DNA of 64,000 nucleotides from RH-AL1 sp964244495. Lineage in GTDB: Bacteria > Pseudomonadota > Alphaproteobacteria > Rhizobiales > Beijerinckiaceae. The position numbers and the translations under genes were made by a program. The notes below the pieces were generated by a model. The model did no database searches. It was not told the DNA's origin and was given only the letters and a program-made list of their open reading frames with translations. Shown here one piece after another: positions 33,677-41,707 of this stretch. The stretch covers positions 62,001 through 126,000 of the forward strand of contig CAXTIU010000001.1 of the NCBI GenBank assembly GCA_964244495.1, read 5' to 3'. The number at the start of each line of letters is the position of its first letter. The first letter of the stretch is position 1.

Positions 33677-35152
33677 TCACCACCAGCGCGCCGGCGCCAC
33701 GACGGCTGGCGCCGCCTTCTCGATGACGGAGGCGACGGCGAACAGGCTTTCCTCGTCGAAGGCGCGGCCGATCAGTTGCAGGCCGAGCGGCAGACCCTCC
33801 GCCGACAGCCCGGCCGGCACCGCGATCCCCGGCAGGCCGGCCATGTTGACGGTGACGGTGAACACGTCGTTCAGGTACATCTCGATGGGGTCGCTCCCCT
33901 TCTCGCCGAGGCCGAAGGCGGCGGACGGGGTGGCCGGCGTGAGGATGCAGTCGACCCCGTCGGCGTAGGCCGCCTCGAAGTCGCGCTTGATCAACGTCCG
34001 GATCCTTTGCGCGCGCACGTAGTAGGCATCGTAGTACCCGGCGGACAGCACGTAGGTGCCGATCATGATGCGACGGCGCACCTCGGCGCCGAAGCCCGCC
34101 GCTCGCGTGCCCTCGTACATGTCGACGATGTCGCGCGCCGGCACCCGCAGGCCGTAGCGCACGCCGTCGTAGCGGGCGAGGTTGGAGGAAGCTTCCGCCG
34201 GCGCCACGATGTAGTAGGCGGCGAGCGCGTATCTGGTGTGCGGCAGCGAGATGTCGACGACGGTGGCGCCGGCGTCGCGCAGCCAGGCGATCCCCTGTTG
34301 CCAGAGCGCGTCGATCTCCGCCGATAGGCCCTCCGCGCGGTACTCGCGGGGGATGCCGATCGTCATGCCCCTGACCGAGCGGCCGACCGCCGCCTCGTAG
34401 TCCGGAACCGGCAGGTCGACGCAGGTGGTGTCCCGGGCGTCCGGGCCGGCCATCGAGCGCAGCAGGATCGCGGCGTCGCGGACGTCGCGGGCGATCGGGC
34501 CGGCCTGGTCGAGCGAGGACGCGAAGGCGACGATGCCCCAGCGCGAGCAGCGCCCGTAGGTCGGCTTGATGCCGACCGTCCCGGTGAAGGCGGCCGGCTG
34601 GCGGATCGAGCCGCCGGTGTCGGTGGCGGTGGCCCCGAAGCACAGCCGCGCGGCGACCGCCGCCGCCGAGCCGCCGGACGAGCCGCCGGGCACGAGCCTG
34701 GCGTCGTCGCCGCGCCGGCGCCAGGGCGACACGGCCGGGCCGAAAACCGAGGTCTCGTTCGACGAGCCCATCGCGAACTCGTCGAGGTTGAGCTTGCCGA
34801 GCATGGTGGCGCCGTCGCGCCAAAGGTTGGCCGTGACGCTCGACTCGTAGGGCGGCACGAAGCCTTCGAGGATGCGGCTGCCCGCCGTGGTCTGCACGCC
34901 CGCCGTGCAATACAGGTCCTTGATGCCGAGCGGGATGCCCTCCAGCGGCCGGCCTTCGCCGGCGGCGAGCCGGGCATCGGCGGCCTTCGCCTGCGCCAGC
35001 GCCCGCTCCGGCGTCTCGACGATGAAGCAGTTCAGCGCCCGCGCCGCCTCGATCGCGTCGATCTGGGCGCGGGCGAGTTCGGCGGCGGAGAAACGCTTGG
35101 CGCGCAGCCCGTCGCGGGCGGCGGCGAGCGTGAGGGCGGTGAGATCGGTCAA
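33677..35152 (-). CDS. gatA: Aspartyl/glutamyl-tRNA amidotransferase subunit A
   Basis: A 491-residue amidase-signature protein. The catalytic triad is in GIKDLY (Lys), the amidase stretch PGGSSGGSAAAVAA (cis-Ser) and TDTGGSIRQPA (nucleophile Ser). GatCAB converts Glu-tRNA-Gln (and Asp-tRNA-Asn where needed) to the amidated form. gatC is directly upstream (41 bases); gatB is not in this window. Start is TTG, nine bases after AGGA. Confidence 0.97.
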   Translation of the reverse strand: MTDLTALTLAAARDGLRAKRFSAAELARAQIDAIEAARALNCFIVETPERALAQAKAADARLAAGEGRPLEGIPLGIKDLYCTAGVQTTAGSRILEGFVPPYESSVTANLWRDGATMLGKLNLDEFAMGSSNETSVFGPAVSPWRRRGDDARLVPGGSSGGSAAAVAARLCFGATATDTGGSIRQPAAFTGTVGIKPTYGRCSRWGIVAFASSLDQAGPIARDVRDAAILLRSMAGPDARDTTCVDLPVPDYEAAVGRSVRGMTIGIPREYRAEGLSAEIDALWQQGIAWLRDAGATVVDISLPHTRYALAAYYIVAPAEASSNLARYDGVRYGLRVPARDIVDMYEGTRAAGFGAEVRRRIMIGTYVLSAGYYDAYYVRAQRIRTLIKRDFEAAYADGVDCILTPATPSAAFGLGEKGSDPIEMYLNDVFTVTVNMAGLPGIAVPAGLSAEGLPLGLQLIGRAFDEESLFAVASVIEKAAPAVVAPARWW

Positions 35153-35193
35153 GGCTGGCTTTCCTGGCGGAGCAGTCGCGCGACTCGGTGGCG

Positions 35194-35481
35194 CTATTCG
35201 ATGACCTTGGGAACCATGAAGAAACCATCCTCGCTCAAGGGCGCGTTGGCGGTGACACGATCGGCGATCGCGCCGTCATCGACGATATCCTCGCGCTTCT
35301 TCATCGGCATCGGTATGACGGAGGTCATCGGCTCGACGCCGGCGACATCGACCTCGTCCAAGGTCGCGACGAAGGCGAGGATCGCGTTGAGCTCGTCCTG
35401 CAACCCGGCGACCGCCTCATCGGCGACCTTGATGCGCGCGAGGTGGGCGATACGGCGGACGGTCGCCTGGTCGACGGGCAT
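35194..35481 (-). CDS. gatC: Aspartyl/glutamyl-tRNA amidotransferase subunit C
   Basis: A 95-residue GatC that wraps around and stabilises GatA within the GatCAB complex. It matches the family throughout: VDQATVRRIAHLARIKV at the N-terminus and LREDxV-like KREDIVDDGAIADRVTANAP near the end, plus the C-terminal FFMVPKVIE. It leads a gatC-gatA transcript and is divergent from ruvX, with about 100 bases between. Confidence 0.97.
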   Translation of the reverse strand: MPVDQATVRRIAHLARIKVADEAVAGLQDELNAILAFVATLDEVDVAGVEPMTSVIPMPMKKREDIVDDGAIADRVTANAPLSEDGFFMVPKVIE

Positions 35482-35570
35482 GGGGGTTCCATGAAAGATG
35501 GACGCGGAGCGCGTCTATAGCATCGGCCGGACCGCCCGACCACCGTCACGAGACGAGTGCAAGGGCAAGT

Positions 35571-35576
35571 GAAGGA
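35571..35576 (+). promoter_or_regulatory. Ribosome site supporting a TTG start of ruvX
   Basis: GAAGGA five bases before TTG at 35582; no ATG in a better position precedes the conserved N-terminus. Confidence 0.6.
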
Positions 35577-35581
35577 ACGTC

Positions 35582-36082
35582 TTGAGCATCATCGACCTCG
35601 TCGCGCTCCGCCCCCGCCTGCGGCGGCTCGATCGGCTGTTCGGCCTGGACCTCGGCACCAAGACGATCGGCCTGGCGGTGTCCGACGTGGAACGGCGGCT
35701 GGCCAGCCCGGTGACCACGATCCGCCGAACCAAGTTCACGATCGACGCCGCGCTGCTGCTTGGCCACGCCCGGACGTTCGAGCCGGCGGCGCTCGTCATC
35801 GGGCTGCCGTTGAACATGGACGGGAGCGAGGGGCCGCGCGTGCAGGCGACTCGTGCCTTCATCCGCGGCATGGGCGGACTGACCGATCTGCCCTTCGTGC
35901 TGTGGGACGAGCGTCTGTCCACCGCCGCCGTGACCCGGCAACTCATCGAGCAGGACGCGTCTCGACGCAAGCGTGCCGAAGTCGTGGACCGGATGGCCGC
36001 CGCCTACATCCTGCAGGGCGCGCTCGACCGCCTGGCGCGCCTACCCGACGAACCGTCGCCTGTCCGAGGACCGGGTCAGTAG
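35582..36082 (+). CDS. ruvX: Holliday-junction-resolvase-like RNase RuvX (YqgF)
   Basis: A 166-residue RNase H-fold nuclease. Motifs: GLDLGTKTIGLAVSD (first catalytic Asp), IGLPLNMDGSEGPRV, LWDERLST (catalytic Glu) and EVVDRMAAAYIL (last Asp). YqgF processes the 5' end of pre-16S rRNA and is essential in many bacteria. Start is TTG. The 3' end overlaps the convergent small secreted-protein gene by 7 bases. Confidence 0.95.
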   Translation: MSIIDLVALRPRLRRLDRLFGLDLGTKTIGLAVSDVERRLASPVTTIRRTKFTIDAALLLGHARTFEPAALVIGLPLNMDGSEGPRVQATRAFIRGMGGLTDLPFVLWDERLSTAAVTRQLIEQDASRRKRAEVVDRMAAAYILQGALDRLARLPDEPSPVRGPGQ

Positions 36083-36417
36083 CCGGTGTAGCTGTAGCTC
36101 GGGCCAAGGTAGCCGCTGCCGTGATAGCCATAGCCGGCGGGATAGTCTTGTCGGCGCTGGTAGCCGCCATAACCGTACCCGTCGGCGGCGGTGGCACCCG
36201 GGATGCCGATGTTGAGCAGGCCGCCCAGAACCGGCCCCGTGATGAGCGGACCGGTGGCGGCGGGCTCGATCGTGTCCCGGTCGACGTAGTGCTTCGCGTG
36301 GCCAGCGGACGCATGGCGGTGATGCCGGACTTTGTGGGCCGGATCGGCGAACGCCGCGGACCCGAGCACGACCGATCCGACGACGAGCGCGCCCACGATC
36401 CGGTTGACGACCTTCAT
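36076..36417 (-). CDS. Small secreted Gly/Tyr-rich protein, function unknown
   Basis: A 113-residue protein with a clear signal peptide (MKVVNRIVGALVVGSVVLGSAAFA-DPA), then a His/Arg-rich stretch (HKVRHHRHASAGHAKHY), a hydrophobic Gly/Ile/Pro middle and a Gly/Tyr-rich tail ending SYSYTGY. No family is recognised. The His-rich stretch could bind metal, which is speculation. It overlaps ruvX tail-to-tail by 7 bases and lies 64 bases behind another small secreted protein on the same strand. Confidence 0.75.
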   Translation of the reverse strand: MKVVNRIVGALVVGSVVLGSAAFADPAHKVRHHRHASAGHAKHYVDRDTIEPAATGPLITGPVLGGLLNIGIPGATAADGYGYGGYQRRQDYPAGYGYHGSGYLGPSYSYTGY

Positions 36418-36481
36418 GCGATCCCGCTCCCCTCGGGGCCGCGACTCGGAGCCCCTTTGACCTTACCAGAACGGCGCCCGT

Positions 36482-36877
36482 TCAGTAGCGCGCGCGCACC
36501 CGGCGGCCGTCCGGCGCGGCGTCGACAGGGCACTGATGATCGACGCCGGGCGGGATGCCGTTGATGGAACGCGAGAAGTCCGTCACGTTCCAGCCGTTCG
36601 GAAACAGGCAATGCGCCACGACCCGCACCGGCGGTCCACCGGCGTAAGGATCGGTCTGGATCTGGTAGGAGGGTACCACGTCGAAGGCCTGGTCGTAGGC
36701 GGACGGGTCGGAGAACGGGAGCGGCGGAAGCGGGTAGAAGGGGTTGTAGGCGTTCAGATCACGGTTGTAGGTGACCTGCGCCGCCGCCGGCGATACCGTC
36801 CTGACGAGCCCCGCCGACCCCAGAAGTCCCCCGGCCACGATCGCCGCCGCCGTCCGCAAGAGCCCGCTCGACCGCAT
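36482..36877 (-). CDS. Small secreted protein, function unknown
   Basis: A 131-residue protein. The chosen ATG has GGAG six bases upstream and gives a signal peptide ending SPAAAQ. The mature part has a Pro/Tyr/Asp-rich segment (AYNPFYPLPPLPFSDPSAYD), two cysteines (AHCLFPNGW and HQCPVDAAP) that could form a disulfide, and the ending RARY. No recognised domain. It probably shares a transcript with the Gly/Tyr-rich gene downstream. An in-frame start 20 codons earlier is less likely. Confidence 0.7.
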   Translation of the reverse strand: MRSSGLLRTAAAIVAGGLLGSAGLVRTVSPAAAQVTYNRDLNAYNPFYPLPPLPFSDPSAYDQAFDVVPSYQIQTDPYAGGPPVRVVAHCLFPNGWNVTDFSRSINGIPPGVDHQCPVDAAPDGRRVRARY

Positions 36878-37160
36878 TGCTTTCTCCAATCCCGCCTGAA
36901 TGACGCCCCGCGATGCCAACCGTTGCCCAATTGGCACAGCCAGCTACCGAAGTTCCAACGGTGCCGTATGGGAGTCGGTTCCAGCCGAGCTGCGGCCGGG
37001 GCGCGCTTGACGGCGATGGTCGGTCCACTCAAGTTGAGTCAGATCTTGTTCGAAAAGCGTCAGTCCTGATTCACGTGTTCAAAGCGAAGGCTTAATTCGT
37101 GAAGGCTTCGTAACGGATCGCTTCAACACCGGCTCGTAGATCAAGACCCGAGGGGGACCT

Positions 37161-37523
37161 ATGAAGAACATCCTGCTATCGCTTTCGCTGCTCGGCCTCA
37201 CCGCGACCTCCGCCCTCGCGGCGGACTACGCGCCGCCTCCGCCGGCCGCGCCGCCGTCGCTGTTCATGCAGAAGGTGGCCCCCGTCGTCGCGCAGTTCGG
37301 ACCGACGACGGGCTTCAGCACCATCGAATGCTCGAACTGGACGCGTCTGAGCGACGGCAGCTGGAAGGCGCTGAACCCGACGCTGTTCTCGCTCGGCTTC
37401 GTGCAGGAGATCGTCCCGCCGCGCGCGCCCATCAAGCTGGGGGGCTTCATCTACAACAACATCGACCTGTTCTCGCAGCTGACAACCCAGTGCGCCGCCA
37501 CCGTGGTGACCGCCCGGTACTGA
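37161..37523 (+). CDS. Small secreted protein, function unknown
   Basis: A 120-residue protein with a textbook signal peptide (MKNILLSLSLLGLTATSALA-ADYAPPPPAAPP), a Pro-rich linker like that of rhizobial outer-membrane Omp31-type proteins, two cysteines (IECSNW and TTQCAAT) and the ending TARY. GAGGGGGACCT precedes the ATG, a strong ribosome site, and a good intrinsic terminator follows, so it is likely a well-expressed single-gene transcript. No domain recognised. The pair of cysteines and the R-Y terminus echo the secreted protein at 36482-36877, but I see no real alignment. Confidence 0.85.
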   Translation: MKNILLSLSLLGLTATSALAADYAPPPPAAPPSLFMQKVAPVVAQFGPTTGFSTIECSNWTRLSDGSWKALNPTLFSLGFVQEIVPPRAPIKLGGFIYNNIDLFSQLTTQCAATVVTARY

Positions 37524-37558
37524 CCACGTCGCGGGACCTGGATCGCGACTCTGACGTG

Positions 37559-37586
37559 AAAGGCGGCTTTGGCCGCCTTTTTCTTT
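37559..37586 (+). terminator. Rho-independent terminator
   Basis: Stem AAGGCGGC and GCCGCCTT (8 bp, plus one A-T pair) with loop TTTG, followed by TTTCTTT, 36 bases after the secreted-protein stop. It is the clearest intrinsic terminator in the window. Confidence 0.92.
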
Positions 37587-37726
37587 GGTCCGCCCTCAAC
37601 CTCGCAGCGTTGCCGCGCTGGTCTTTTTCGCCGTACGAGCGCCGAACCCGGGAGCTTTTCCGCCGCGGTCCCGTTGCCGCGAGGGTTGTGCGGGGTTCGA
37701 GGCCCCCGACCCGCGAGGATCGCGCG

Positions 37727-38170
37727 ATGCCGGATGAAGTCGCCAAGCCAACGATGTCGTACTGGCACGTCTACACCGACGCCGACGGCGTCAGCGCGCA
37801 GGCGAAGTGCACGCTGGCCGACTTCACGTTCAAAGGGGTCGGCGCCGGTGTTTCCCCCCAGTGGAACGACAAGATGGACCCGAGCCAGGCCGGCGTGACC
37901 TTCACCGTGCTGCCGGTGGGATGGATCGGCGAGTGGCACGAGAATCCCAAGCCGCAATGGATCGCCGTCCTGACCGGCCGATGGTTCGTCGAGACCATGG
38001 ACGGCCACCGGGTGGAGATGGGCCCGGGCGAGCTGATGATGGGGGAAGACCAGGGTACCAGGGGCGGCAAGGGCCACCGATCGGGGACGGTGGGCGACGA
38101 ACCCTGCACCATGATCGTGACCGGTCTGGACGTGACGCCGACCGTCAACCAGCCCGGCCGCTTCCGCTAG
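37727..38170 (+). CDS. Cupin-domain protein
   Basis: A 147-residue single-domain cupin. The beta-barrel core is recognisable from TFTVLPVGWIGEWHENPKPQW (metal-binding His and Glu positions of motif 1) and GELMMGEDQGTRGGKGHRS (second motif with His). GAGGA lies seven bases before the ATG; the long open frame upstream runs through the terminator and is spurious. It sits 46 bases before the GMC oxidoreductase, suggesting co-transcription. The substrate is unknown; it could be an accessory enzyme for the oxidoreductase. Confidence 0.85.
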   Translation: MPDEVAKPTMSYWHVYTDADGVSAQAKCTLADFTFKGVGAGVSPQWNDKMDPSQAGVTFTVLPVGWIGEWHENPKPQWIAVLTGRWFVETMDGHRVEMGPGELMMGEDQGTRGGKGHRSGTVGDEPCTMIVTGLDVTPTVNQPGRFR

Positions 38171-38216
38171 CCTCCTCGACACCGCGCCCGCGCTCCACCA
38201 CGAGAGACCCACGACG

Positions 38217-39788
38217 ATGGACAGCAGCACGCACTACGATGTCATCGTCATCGGCTCCGGACCGGGCGGCGGATCGGTGGCCCAGCGCCTCGCGCCGACC
38301 GGCAAACGCATCCTGATGCTGGAGCGCGGCGACTACCTGCCGCGCTCGCTCCAGAACTGGGACTCCAAGGCGGTCTTCGTCGACGCGATCTATCAGGTGA
38401 AGGACACGTGGCACGGCAAGGACGGCGAGACGTTCCAGCCTGGCCTGCACCGCTTCGTCGGCGGCAACTCCAAAGTCTACGGCTCGGCCCTGTTCCGGCT
38501 GCGTGAGCAGGACTTCGGTGCGATCCGCCATCACGATGGGGTTTCGCCGGCCTGGCCGCTCGGCTACGATGTCTTCGAGCCCTATTACGGGCAGGCAGAG
38601 GCTTTGTTCCAGGTGCGCGGCCAGCGCGGCGAGGACCCCACCGAGCCGTGGTCGTCGACGCCCTACGCCCACCCGCCGGTCAGGCACGAGCCGCGCATCC
38701 AGCAGCTGAACGACAAGTTGGCCGCCAACGGGCTGCACCCGTTCCACCTGCCGCTCGGCATCCTGCTGGAGGAGAAGGACGGTCAGGTCACGCCGTCCAG
38801 CCCCTGCATCCGTTGCGACGCCTTCGACGGGTTCCCTTGCGCGATCAACGCCAAGGCGGACGCGCAGATCATCTGCGTGGACCCGACGCTCAAGCTGCAC
38901 GACAACTTCACCCTGCTCACCAACGCCTATGTCCACAAGCTGGAGACCGACGCATCGGGGCGCAGCGTCGGCCCGGTTCGCGTGACGCGCGACGGCGTCG
39001 AGGAGACCTACACCGCCGACATCGTGGTGGCAGCGTGCGGGGCGCTCAGCACGTCGCTGCTCCTGCTGCGCTCGGCCAACGACCGGCATCCGAACGGCTT
39101 GGCCAACGGCTCCGACCAGGTCGGGCGCAACTACATGCGTCACAACATGAGCGTGCTGATGGCGCTCCTGAAGGACCGCAACGACACGAGCTTCCAGAAG
39201 ACGCTGGCGGTGAGCGACTATTACTTCGCCTCCAAGGAGAACGAGCATCCGCTCGGCCTGATCCAGATGTGCGCGACCTCGCACGGCGAGCAGATCCGTG
39301 GCGAGGCGCTGCCGTCCTGGCTGTCGTTCGCGCCCGAGATGCCGTTCGAGGCGATGGCCTCCCATTCCATGGATTTCTGGCTGCAAACCGAGGACCTGCC
39401 GAACCCCGACAACCGCATCCGCTACGACGGCGAGCGCGTGGTCCTGTCGCTGACGGAAAGCAATGAGGTCGAGGCGCAGGGCCTCAAGAGGAAGCTGGAG
39501 CAGATGCTCAGCGCGGCCGGCGAGACGCACATGCTGATGCATCGCAGCCTCTACCTCGGCAAGAATATCCCGCTGAACGGCACGGCGCACCAGGCCGGCA
39601 CCAGCCGCTTCGGGACCGATCCGGCGACCTCCGTCCTCGACCTCAACTGCAAAGCGCACGAACTCGACAACCTTTACATCGCCGACGCGAGCTTCTTTCC
39701 CTCGATCGGCGCGGTGAACCCGACGCTGACCATCATCGCCAACGCGCTGCGCGTCGCCGACCACATCAAGGAGCGTCTGCGGGCTTAG
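38217..39788 (+). CDS. GMC-family FAD-dependent oxidoreductase
   Basis: A 523-residue flavoprotein. The N-terminal FAD site is VIVIGSGPGGGSVAQRLA with ERG at the end of strand 2, and the C-terminal FAD/catalytic region is YIADASFFPSIGAVNPTLTI (catalytic Asn after the HQAGTSRFG histidine segment). A cysteine-bearing segment, CIRCDAFDGFPC (near residue 200), is typical of bacterial alcohol and sugar dehydrogenases in this group. The electron acceptor and substrate (alcohol, polyol or sugar) are not evident. Its 3' end overlaps the convergent antiporter gene by 23 bases. Confidence 0.93.
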   Translation: MDSSTHYDVIVIGSGPGGGSVAQRLAPTGKRILMLERGDYLPRSLQNWDSKAVFVDAIYQVKDTWHGKDGETFQPGLHRFVGGNSKVYGSALFRLREQDFGAIRHHDGVSPAWPLGYDVFEPYYGQAEALFQVRGQRGEDPTEPWSSTPYAHPPVRHEPRIQQLNDKLAANGLHPFHLPLGILLEEKDGQVTPSSPCIRCDAFDGFPCAINAKADAQIICVDPTLKLHDNFTLLTNAYVHKLETDASGRSVGPVRVTRDGVEETYTADIVVAACGALSTSLLLLRSANDRHPNGLANGSDQVGRNYMRHNMSVLMALLKDRNDTSFQKTLAVSDYYFASKENEHPLGLIQMCATSHGEQIRGEALPSWLSFAPEMPFEAMASHSMDFWLQTEDLPNPDNRIRYDGERVVLSLTESNEVEAQGLKRKLEQMLSAAGETHMLMHRSLYLGKNIPLNGTAHQAGTSRFGTDPATSVLDLNCKAHELDNLYIADASFFPSIGAVNPTLTIIANALRVADHIKERLRA

Positions 39789-41607
39789 CCGCCGCGCGTC
39801 GGGCGGCTTCGACGCGGCGGTTCATGTCCTTCACCCGCATGGACATCTTGATCGCGCGCCGCTCCTCGGCCTTGCCGGCGACCGGCCGGAGGATGCGGCG
39901 GAACTCGTCGCGCTTCTCGTGCACGGACGCGATCACGTGGCCCATCGCCACGCCCATGTCGACCAGCACCGCTTCCGATAACTGCAGACTGGCCTCGATC
40001 GTCTCCGGCACCGCGTCGGTGGCGCCGAGCGCGTAGAGCCGCGCGGCCCGGTCCGCGTCGCGCGCCCTGGCGACGATGGTGAGGTTGGGCAGCCGGGCGC
40101 GGACCTGCCGCACGATGTCCTCGGCGACGTCCGGCTCGTCGAGGGTGATGATCAGGGCCTCCGCCGTATCCAGCCCGCAGCGCTCCAGGAACTCCATGCG
40201 CGCGGCGCTGCCCCAAGTGATGGCGACGCCGGCGCGGCGGAAGCCGCGTACCGTTGCCACGTCCTCGTCGATCGCGAGGTAGCTGATCGCGTGCTTGCGC
40301 ATCATGGTGCCGACGAGCTGGCCGACGCGCCCGTAACCGATGAGCAGCGCGCGCGGCGGCGCCGTCTCGTGCTTGGGCACAACGGTGAGGACAACGTCGG
40401 CCCTGGGGATCTTGCGGATCAGACGGCGCGCCAGGGCGGCGAGCGCCGGCACGGCGAACAGGGACAGCGTGACGGCGATCTCCGTGTTGGCGCCGATGTC
40501 CGCGCGGATCACGCCGGCCCCGACGGCCGCCGCGATGAGCACGAAGGCGAACTCGCCGCCCGGCGCCAGCATCAGCGCGGCTTCGGTGGCGACGCGCCAT
40601 GGCAAGCGCATCACCCGTGCCGCGAGGAAGGCGACGGCCACCTTGACGAGGATGAAGCCGGCGGCGATGCCGACGGTGGCCAGCGGCGCGGCGATCACCT
40701 GCGCGAAGTCGAGGCCCGCCCCTACGGCGACGAAGAACAGGCCGAGCAGCAGCCCCTTGAAGGGCTCGATGGTCACCTCGATCTCGCGGCGGTACTCGGT
40801 TTCCGCCAGCAGCAGGCCGGCGATGAAAGCGCCGAGACCCATCGACAGGCCGCTGACGGCTGTGAGCAGCCCCGTGCCCAGCACCACCAGCAGGCAGGCG
40901 GCCATGAAGAACTCGGTCGAGCCGGCGGCGGCGACGTGGTGGAACAGCGGCCGGATCAGCACGCGGCCGCCGCCGACCACCAGGAGGAGGCCGCAGATCG
41001 CCGGCGCCAGCGTCGTCAGCAGGGTGACGCCGATGTCGCCGCCGGTGCGGATCGAGAGCATCGTCACCAGGAACAGCAGCGGGGCGACCATCAGGTCCTG
41101 GAACAGCAGCACGGAGAAGACCGTGCGCCCCGCCGCCGCTCCGAGCCGTCGACGCTCGGCCATGACCGGGATGATGACGGCGGTGGAGGAGAGCGCCAGC
41201 GCGGCGCCCAGCGTCAACGCCGCCGCCGGCGACTGGCCGAGCAGCAGGGCCGCCACGCCGAGCGCGAGGCTGGAGGCGAACAGCTGCAGCGTGCCCAGCC
41301 CGAACACCAGGCGACGCAGCCGGGTGAGGCGCTCCCACGAGAGTTCGAGCCCGATCATGAAGAGCAGGAACACGACGCCGAAATCGGCGACCGGCGCGAT
41401 GGCGTGGATGTCGTCGAGGACCAGGAACGAGAAGGCGCCGATGCGGTGTGACAGGGAGCCGAGGCCGTAAGGGCCGAGCGCGGCCCCGGCGCACAGGAAG
41501 CCGATGACCGGGCTGAGCCGCAGGCGCCGGAACAACGGCACCACCAGCCCCGCCGTGGTCAGGAAGATCAGCGTCTCCTTGTACTGCTCGGGGGCGAGGG
41601 CGGCCAT
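39766..41607 (-). CDS. Kef-type monovalent cation:proton antiporter (CPA2)
   Basis: A 613-residue inner-membrane antiporter. About 12-13 hydrophobic segments (1-385) form a Na/H-exchanger fold with GLELSWERLTRLRR and FIAGLLLAETEYRREIE. A cytoplasmic RCK/TrkA-N domain (about 410-530) follows with the NAD-binding LLIGYGRVGQLVGTMM and the acidic end of strand 2 (AIDED). It exports K or Na in exchange for protons, and KefB/C members are gated by glutathione adducts. No KefF/G ancillary gene is present. The start is MAALAPEQYKETLIF, with GGAG upstream. Confidence 0.93.
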   Translation of the reverse strand: MAALAPEQYKETLIFLTTAGLVVPLFRRLRLSPVIGFLCAGAALGPYGLGSLSHRIGAFSFLVLDDIHAIAPVADFGVVFLLFMIGLELSWERLTRLRRLVFGLGTLQLFASSLALGVAALLLGQSPAAALTLGAALALSSTAVIIPVMAERRRLGAAAGRTVFSVLLFQDLMVAPLLFLVTMLSIRTGGDIGVTLLTTLAPAICGLLLVVGGGRVLIRPLFHHVAAAGSTEFFMAACLLVVLGTGLLTAVSGLSMGLGAFIAGLLLAETEYRREIEVTIEPFKGLLLGLFFVAVGAGLDFAQVIAAPLATVGIAAGFILVKVAVAFLAARVMRLPWRVATEAALMLAPGGEFAFVLIAAAVGAGVIRADIGANTEIAVTLSLFAVPALAALARRLIRKIPRADVVLTVVPKHETAPPRALLIGYGRVGQLVGTMMRKHAISYLAIDEDVATVRGFRRAGVAITWGSAARMEFLERCGLDTAEALIITLDEPDVAEDIVRQVRARLPNLTIVARARDADRAARLYALGATDAVPETIEASLQLSEAVLVDMGVAMGHVIASVHEKRDEFRRILRPVAGKAEERRAIKMSMRVKDMNRRVEAARRAAAKPADAP

Positions 41608-41707
41608 CGGACTCCGTGGGGTGGGTACGACGGCCATCATAGGCGAAAGCTGGCGCCGGCTCACGCCCGAACCGCCGGCCGCGCGTTTCGGCCGCCCGGC
41701 CGCCGCG

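Noticed and set aside
36930..36950. Sigma-54 promoter (TTGGCAC run)
   Set aside because: The -24 half is present, but no TTGC at the right spacing for the -12 half.
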